From assembly GCA_944324485.1 (NCBI GenBank), contig CALUWM010000010.1:1-64000 (forward strand): a stretch of DNA of 64,000 nt, in the 5' to 3' direction. The notes under the pieces are model-generated. The model saw nothing but the letters and a program-made list of their open reading frames with translations. It had not been told where the DNA came from and did no database searches. Positions 60,162-64,000 of the stretch are shown piece by piece (the first letter of the stretch is position 1; the number at the start of each line of letters is the position of its first letter). The stretch is from Candidatus Gastranaerophilales bacterium (GTDB lineage: Bacteria > Cyanobacteriota > Vampirovibrionia > Gastranaerophilales > Gastranaerophilaceae). The position numbers and the translations under genes are program-made.

Positions 60162-60911
60162 CTATAATAATTGAGTCATAATCAAAGGACCGTCTTCACT
60201 TGCAACAACAGTATGTTCAAAATGTGCAGACGGTTTTTTGTCATCTGTTACAACTGTCCAGCCGTCAGCCAAAGAATGTACTTCATCACAACCTAAATTT
60301 AACATAGGCTCTATCGCAATAGCACAATTTTTCTTAATTACGACATTCGAATTTGTCCTGTAATTAAAAAGAAAAGGATCTTCATGCATCTGTCTTCCAA
60401 CGCCATGTCCGCCATATTGCCGAACAATACCGACTTTATTTTCAAGTGCAACATCTTCAATAGCGGCAGAAACATTTTCAAGCAACGTATCGGGAATCAT
60501 TTTTTCAATTCCCGCAAAAAGAGCTTTTTCAGTAACATCTAAAAGCCTTTGAATTTCAGAAGATATTTTACCGACAGGATAAGTCCATGCTCCATCCCCA
60601 ACCATTCCGCGAAAAGTTGCACCGACATCAATAGAAACTATATCACCTTCTTTTAAAATTCTATCTTTCGAAGGAATACCATGAACAACCTCTTCATTAA
60701 TTGAAGCACAAATAGAAGCCGGAAAACCTTGATAACCAAGAAAAGTAGGAATAGCCTTATTTTTTTTAATAATATCATAAGCAATCTTATCAAGCTCTAA
60801 TGTTGATATACCCGGTTCAATAACTTTTGCCATTTCCTGATGAACTAAAGCAACAATTGAACCTGCATGACGCATAATTTTAATTTCTTCTCTTGATTTT
60901 CTATTAATCAT
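60162..60911 (-). CDS. map: Methionine aminopeptidase, type I
   Basis: 249 aa from ATG 60911 (SD AAGGG six bases upstream); an earlier start at 60932 has none. Removes initiator Met. Metal ligands: SIDVGATFRGMVGDGA (two Asp), GGHGVGRQMHEDP (His), IAIEPMLNLG (Glu) and FEHTVVASEDGP (Glu); substrate His in VVHGIPS. In most bacteria map follows adk in the spc operon. Here an AbrB-like gene lies between, adk has a terminator, and map is probably read from the AbrB promoter. Confidence 0.96.
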   Translation of the reverse strand: MINRKSREEIKIMRHAGSIVALVHQEMAKVIEPGISTLELDKIAYDIIKKNKAIPTFLGYQGFPASICASINEEVVHGIPSKDRILKEGDIVSIDVGATFRGMVGDGAWTYPVGKISSEIQRLLDVTEKALFAGIEKMIPDTLLENVSAAIEDVALENKVGIVRQYGGHGVGRQMHEDPFLFNYRTNSNVVIKKNCAIAIEPMLNLGCDEVHSLADGWTVVTDDKKPSAHFEHTVVASEDGPLIMTQLL

Positions 60912-60956
60912 ATTTTTCCCTTTGCTATACAAATATTATACAACCAAAAGAAAATA

Positions 60957-61274
60957 TCATGCTTTTCTAACTAAAACTCTATTTTCATCTATTTCAACAT
61001 TTATATAATCATTAATAGGGTCAACATCAAGAACCTCAATCAATGCAGCAGGTAAATATATTCCATAACCACCGCCACTTTTTTGAAAATTTCTTACCAT
61101 ATTATTTTTATATTTATCAAACTCATCTTCATTTACAGGAGAAAAATAAAGACAAGAATTTTTAGCAACAATTAAAATCTTTACTTCATCTGGTTTGTAG
61201 CCTAAAAGCTTTAATAATGACTTTTGAAAATAGAGCACCCAACCATTTCCGCTTGGTTTCAATTTTTTCTTCAT
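60957..61274 (-). CDS. Tandem AbrB/SpoVT-like DNA-binding protein
   Basis: 105 aa made of two similar halves: KKLKPSGNGWVLYFQKSLLK (residues about 3-22) and VRNFQKSGGGYGIYLPAALI (about 60-79), each with the swapped-hairpin pattern (GxGxxxxxPxxLxxxLxxxP then xxIxVExxxxxLxxxP). AbrB/MazE folds bind palindromic DNA. SD AAGGG five bases before ATG. A 16-bp inverted repeat lies 35 bp upstream, a possible autoregulatory operator. No toxin gene is adjacent, so an antitoxin role is not supported. Confidence 0.65.
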   Translation of the reverse strand: MKKKLKPSGNGWVLYFQKSLLKLLGYKPDEVKILIVAKNSCLYFSPVNEDEFDKYKNNMVRNFQKSGGGYGIYLPAALIEVLDVDPINDYINVEIDENRVLVRKA

Positions 61275-61308
61275 ATATGCCCTTTAAAATTTTAATATAA
61301 GTCCAATA

Positions 61309-61358
61309 AATGTATTATTGACTAGATTATAAAAAAATTGTATAGTCAATAATACATT
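61309..61358. promoter_or_regulatory. Perfect 16-bp inverted repeat with symmetric promoter boxes
   Basis: AATGTATTATTGACTA (61309-61324) and its exact reverse complement (61343-61358), spacer 18 bp. Each arm contains TTGACT, a -35-like box, facing inward. On plus, TTGACT-17-TATAGT fits a promoter; on minus, the same spacing gives TCTAGT. It lies between the AbrB-like start (61274) and the adk terminator, so it is probably the AbrB-map promoter and operator. Confidence 0.6.
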
Positions 61359-61411
61359 ACAATGGAATTATATTAGATATATAAATAAGCTCAGACTGTT
61401 TGGTTTATTAA

Positions 61412-61435
61412 AAAAGACCCTCAAAATGAGGGTCT
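61412..61435 (-). terminator. Terminator of the spc-operon segment after adk
   Basis: Arms AGACCCTCA (61415-61423) and TGAGGGTCT (61427-61435), 3-nt loop; on the minus strand followed by T6 (61411-61416 region). It lies 19 nt past the adk stop. Confidence 0.9.
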
Positions 61436-61454
61436 CTCTTGAATTATAAAAATC

Positions 61455-62123
61455 CTATTTTTCTTCAAAAATTATACTTTTCAGATTTTCCCATATTTCA
61501 CTTATAGGTTTATTAGCATCAATTTCCTTTAATATACCCATTTGCTTAAAATAATCATACAAAGGTGCAGTTTCTTTCTCGTAAGTTTCAAATCTTAAAC
61601 GAGCAGTTTCTTCATTATCATCCTTCCTTTGAACTAATTTCGTATCGCATATATCACAATAATCCATTATCTTAGGCGGATTTGATACAAGATTGTAAAT
61701 AGTCCCGCATTTAGGGCAGCTTCTTCTATTTACAAGTCTTTGAACCAAAACATCGGTCGGAATATCAAAATAAACAGCCAAAGCATCTTCTTTTAAATTA
61801 AAAGTATCTAACTCGTCCATGATTTCTTTTAGCGCATTAGCTTGTTCAACAGAACGTGGAAAGCCATCCAAAATATAACCATTTAAGCAATCGTCCCTAA
61901 GAAGTCTATCTTTAATGACTTCTGAAACAACTTTAAGTGGAACAAGCTGGCCTTTATCTATATATCCCTTTGCAATAACACCAAGTTCAGTGCCATCTTG
62001 AATATTCTTTCTTAAAAGTAAGCCGGTGTCAATGTGCGGAATTGAAAGTTTATCAGCCAACCTTGAAGTTTGCGTTCCTTTTCCCGAGCCAGGAGGGCCC
62101 AAAAATATAAATACTTTTTTCAT
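61455..62123 (-). CDS. adk: Adenylate kinase
   Basis: 222 aa. Interconverts ATP, AMP and 2 ADP. P-loop LGPPGSGKGTQTSRLA (7-22), AMP site HIDTGLLLRK and LDGFPRSVEQA, and a zinc-type LID with Cys4 (SCPKCGTIYN ... YCDICDTKLVQR) as in Gram-positive and many thermophilic enzymes. ADP-site RFETYEKETAPLYDYF. Standard place after secY, 10 nt apart, in the spc operon. Confidence 0.97.
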   Translation of the reverse strand: MKKVFIFLGPPGSGKGTQTSRLADKLSIPHIDTGLLLRKNIQDGTELGVIAKGYIDKGQLVPLKVVSEVIKDRLLRDDCLNGYILDGFPRSVEQANALKEIMDELDTFNLKEDALAVYFDIPTDVLVQRLVNRRSCPKCGTIYNLVSNPPKIMDYCDICDTKLVQRKDDNEETARLRFETYEKETAPLYDYFKQMGILKEIDANKPISEIWENLKSIIFEEK

Positions 62124-62133
62124 TATTTATCCT

Positions 62134-63474
62134 TTATTGTTGTAAAAAGCTTTCATAATTTTTAGCCAACATATGTGTTTTTATTTGATTTATAAAATCA
62201 AGCGCAACACCGACTAAAATTATCAAGCTTGTTGCTCCAATACCTTGGAAAGTTGTAATATTAGTAACTTTCGTTGCAATAGTAGGAATTAAAGCAATGA
62301 TACCTAATGCCAATGCACCAATTAAAGTTATTCTCGTTAAAATTTCATTCAACTTGTCTGCTGTGGGCTTTCCTGGTTTAACTCCAGGGATAGCCGAACC
62401 ATATTTTTTTAAATTATTAGCAATTTCCTTTGGTTGCATCGAAGGAATAATTGACGCATAAAAGAACGTCAAAGTAACGATTAATACAAAATAAATCACA
62501 TAATAACTTAGAGAATTTGCACTAAATAACAAATTCAACCTTTCAAATATTCCGGCTAGAACTTGATTTTTAACATGCATTTGTTGAACAAAACCAAGTA
62601 CAGTAGCAGGGAACAGCAAAATTGCAACTGCAAATATTATTGGCATAACACCACCCGGATTAAGTTTAAACGGAATATTTGTATTCTGACCGCCATAAAC
62701 TTTATTTCCAACTTGACGCCTTGCAGAAACAATAGGAACTTTTCTTGCAGCCTCATGCAAAACTATAATAAATATTATAGTAGCAAGAAATATTGCAACT
62801 AATGCGACTAAACCTAATTGCAACATAGCATCTTGACTAACAAGCGTAGCCGTTCTATCACAATATAATGGAATACCGGCAATAATACCAACAAAAATCA
62901 GTAAGGATGCGCCATTTCCTACACCCTTTTCTGTTATTAATTCAGCAAGCCACATAACAATTATGGCACCGGCTGTCAATGATACAGCTGAGCCTACAAA
63001 AAACATCACAGGATTAATCCCATGCATTATAGCTCCAGGAAGCTTGTATAAAGCAAGTGCAAAAACAACAGATTGAAACAAAGCTAAAAACACAGCAAAA
63101 ACTCTTGTTAATTGCTGTATTTTACGACGCCCAGCTTCGCCTTCTTCTTTTTGCGCTTTTTCCAAACTGGGAACAATAACTGCCATCAACTGCATAATAA
63201 TTGAAGATGTAATATAAGGTCCTATACCTAAGGCAAAAATCGAAACCTTGCCCAAAGCACCACCTGAAAACATATCCAAAAAGCCGATGAGATTATTACC
63301 GCTAGCTAAATTTAAAAATACTTCATTGTTTATACCATAAATAGGTAACTGTGCTCCAAATCTAAATAAAGCAATTATGGCAAAAGTGAATATAAGCTTT
63401 TGCTTTAATCCACTTGCTTGCCAACTTGCCATTAAATTTTGCACAACTTTTTCTGAATCAATATTCTGTTGCAT
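62134..63474 (-). CDS. secY: Preprotein translocase subunit SecY
   Basis: 446 aa, ten membrane helices. Conserved pieces: MDMFSGGALGKVSIFALGIG, PYITSSIIMQLM, LITEKGVGNGASLLIF, IVSARRQVGNKVYGGQNTNI (cytoplasmic ribosome-binding loop), PFKLNPGGVMPIIFA and the C-terminal DQ/HM-rich end. Forms the SecYEG channel. Start overlaps the rplO stop by one base. Confidence 0.97.
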   Translation of the reverse strand: MQQNIDSEKVVQNLMASWQASGLKQKLIFTFAIIALFRFGAQLPIYGINNEVFLNLASGNNLIGFLDMFSGGALGKVSIFALGIGPYITSSIIMQLMAVIVPSLEKAQKEEGEAGRRKIQQLTRVFAVFLALFQSVVFALALYKLPGAIMHGINPVMFFVGSAVSLTAGAIIVMWLAELITEKGVGNGASLLIFVGIIAGIPLYCDRTATLVSQDAMLQLGLVALVAIFLATIIFIIVLHEAARKVPIVSARRQVGNKVYGGQNTNIPFKLNPGGVMPIIFAVAILLFPATVLGFVQQMHVKNQVLAGIFERLNLLFSANSLSYYVIYFVLIVTLTFFYASIIPSMQPKEIANNLKKYGSAIPGVKPGKPTADKLNEILTRITLIGALALGIIALIPTIATKVTNITTFQGIGATSLIILVGVALDFINQIKTHMLAKNYESFLQQ

Positions 63475-63917
63475 TATACTAGTTCTGCCTTTCCGCCTGC
63501 TTTTTCAATTTTTTCTTTAGCTGATGGGCTGAAATAACTTGCTTTTACAGTAACAGCCTTTGTAATTTCACCATTTCCCAAAATTCTTAAAGCGACAGCG
63601 GAAGAGTGTGCTCTGCCTAATTCTTGTAAATAAGCTAAATCAATAACTTCAGAATCTAATTCAGCTAATCTTGCAATGTTAATTTCAGCAGAAACTTCTC
63701 TAAATTTATTTTTAAAACCTTTCAATTTAGGCATTTGTCTATAAGAAGGCATTTGTCCACCTTCAAAACCTCTTTTATGAGAATTGCCTGATCTTTGTCC
63801 TTCACCATTATTACCACGGCAAGATGTTTTACCATGGCCTGAAGCAATACCTCTACCCTTACGTTTCTTAGTATGAGTTGCGCCTTCAGCTGGTCTTATA
63901 TCTTCTAAACTTAACAT
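63474..63917 (-). CDS. rplO: 50S ribosomal protein L15
   Basis: 147 aa. Gly/Arg/Lys-rich N-terminus typical of L15: RKGRGIASGHGKTSCRGNNG, EGQRSGNSHKRGFEGGQMPS, YRQMPKLKGF; C-terminal L15/L18e domain ILGNGEITKAVTVKASYFS. Position between rpmD and secY is the bacterial standard. Confidence 0.97.
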   Translation of the reverse strand: MLSLEDIRPAEGATHTKKRKGRGIASGHGKTSCRGNNGEGQRSGNSHKRGFEGGQMPSYRQMPKLKGFKNKFREVSAEINIARLAELDSEVIDLAYLQELGRAHSSAVALRILGNGEITKAVTVKASYFSPSAKEKIEKAGGKAELV

Positions 63918-63932
63918 TTGTTTTTACCTTTC

Positions 63933-64000
63933 TTATTCAACAATTTCAACAATGTGAGGTACTTTATTTACCATACCAAGTATTGTAGCACTAGCTTGAT
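63933..64000 (-). CDS. rpmD: 50S ribosomal protein L30, C-terminal end (start outside window)
   Basis: 22 codons are visible up to the TAA at 63933-63935, reading QASATILGMVNKVPHIVEIV and E. The L30 end pattern GMVNKVxHxVxVxE is clear, and the gene lies just upstream of rplO as in the spc operon. The 5' part lies beyond position 64000. Confidence 0.85.
   Translation of the reverse strand, partial: QASATILGMVNKVPHIVEIVE

Noticed and set aside
60957-61274. Toxin-antitoxin module with the AbrB/MazE-like protein as antitoxin
   Set aside because: No small toxin gene is adjacent on either side; neighbours are map and adk.

Overview
The window is AT-rich (roughly 30% GC by eye), densely coded on both strands, and carries no rRNA, tRNA, insertion sequence, prophage or CRISPR array that I can see. 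An Omp85/BamA-family protein, many signal peptides and flagellar genes indicate a flagellated Gram-negative-type (diderm) cell. RecG with a long N-terminal extension, an RNase E/G with a cyanobacteria-like neighbourhood (radical-SAM-associated DUF2344 gene directly upstream), a NarL-type regulator and many lineage-specific proteins of low-complexity composition fit a non-photosynthetic cyanobacterial relative, best guess Candidatus Gastranaerophilales (Melainabacteria/Vampirovibrionia). That assignment is inference from gene content, not from a marker-gene tree.

Layout. 1-1.4 kb: the 3' end of a Pro/Thr/Glu repeat protein with an 18-bp minisatellite, then a type IV pilin-like gene. 1.4-6.3 kb: two divergent flagellar groups (minus: fliJ, a fliK-like gene, a hook/rod gene, a secreted unknown; plus: a periplasmic unknown, fliL, fliN). 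6.3-11.4 kb: recG, a CHASE2 adenylate cyclase and a NarL-type response regulator. 11.5-22 kb: dnaX, a frame-broken small gene, several small unknowns, aroA, speE, engB, rsmG and a P-loop/TPR protein. 22-31.7 kb: a four-gene translationally coupled cluster of two unknown membrane-associated proteins and two divergent alpha-amylase-fold (GH13-like) proteins. 31.7-33.6 kb: a degenerate hybrid-cluster-protein homologue and a Cys-rich small protein. 33.6-39.1 kb: RNase E/G group, NrtR-like regulator, TSCPD protein, pgeF, a sigma-region-4-like protein. 39.3-47 kb: BamA/Omp85, an unknown coupled membrane pair, leuA, an orphan sugar-ABC ATPase and a histidine-kinase-like protein that lacks its phospho-accepting His. 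47-60 kb: STAS-like and GT-C-like genes, pgk, TPR proteins, GGDEF, two membrane proteins, a PHP phosphatase, and an HD-GYP response regulator. 60-64 kb: end of the spc ribosomal operon (rpmD, rplO, secY, adk) with an AbrB-like gene placed between adk and map.

Working together: the flagellar genes, the cAMP-type cyclase, the GGDEF and HD-GYP proteins and the degenerate kinase suggest second-messenger control of motility or surface behaviour. The 22-31.7 kb cluster is the most unusual part: GH13-like enzymes without signal peptides are co-translated with membrane-associated proteins of unknown family. Several genes seem to be transcribed from promoters whose -10 box lies 6-7 nt before the start codon, with no Shine-Dalgarno (SD) sequence, i.e. 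likely leaderless mRNAs. Two neighbouring genes near 50.3-50.7 kb carry inverted repeats that would bury their SD only in read-through transcripts.
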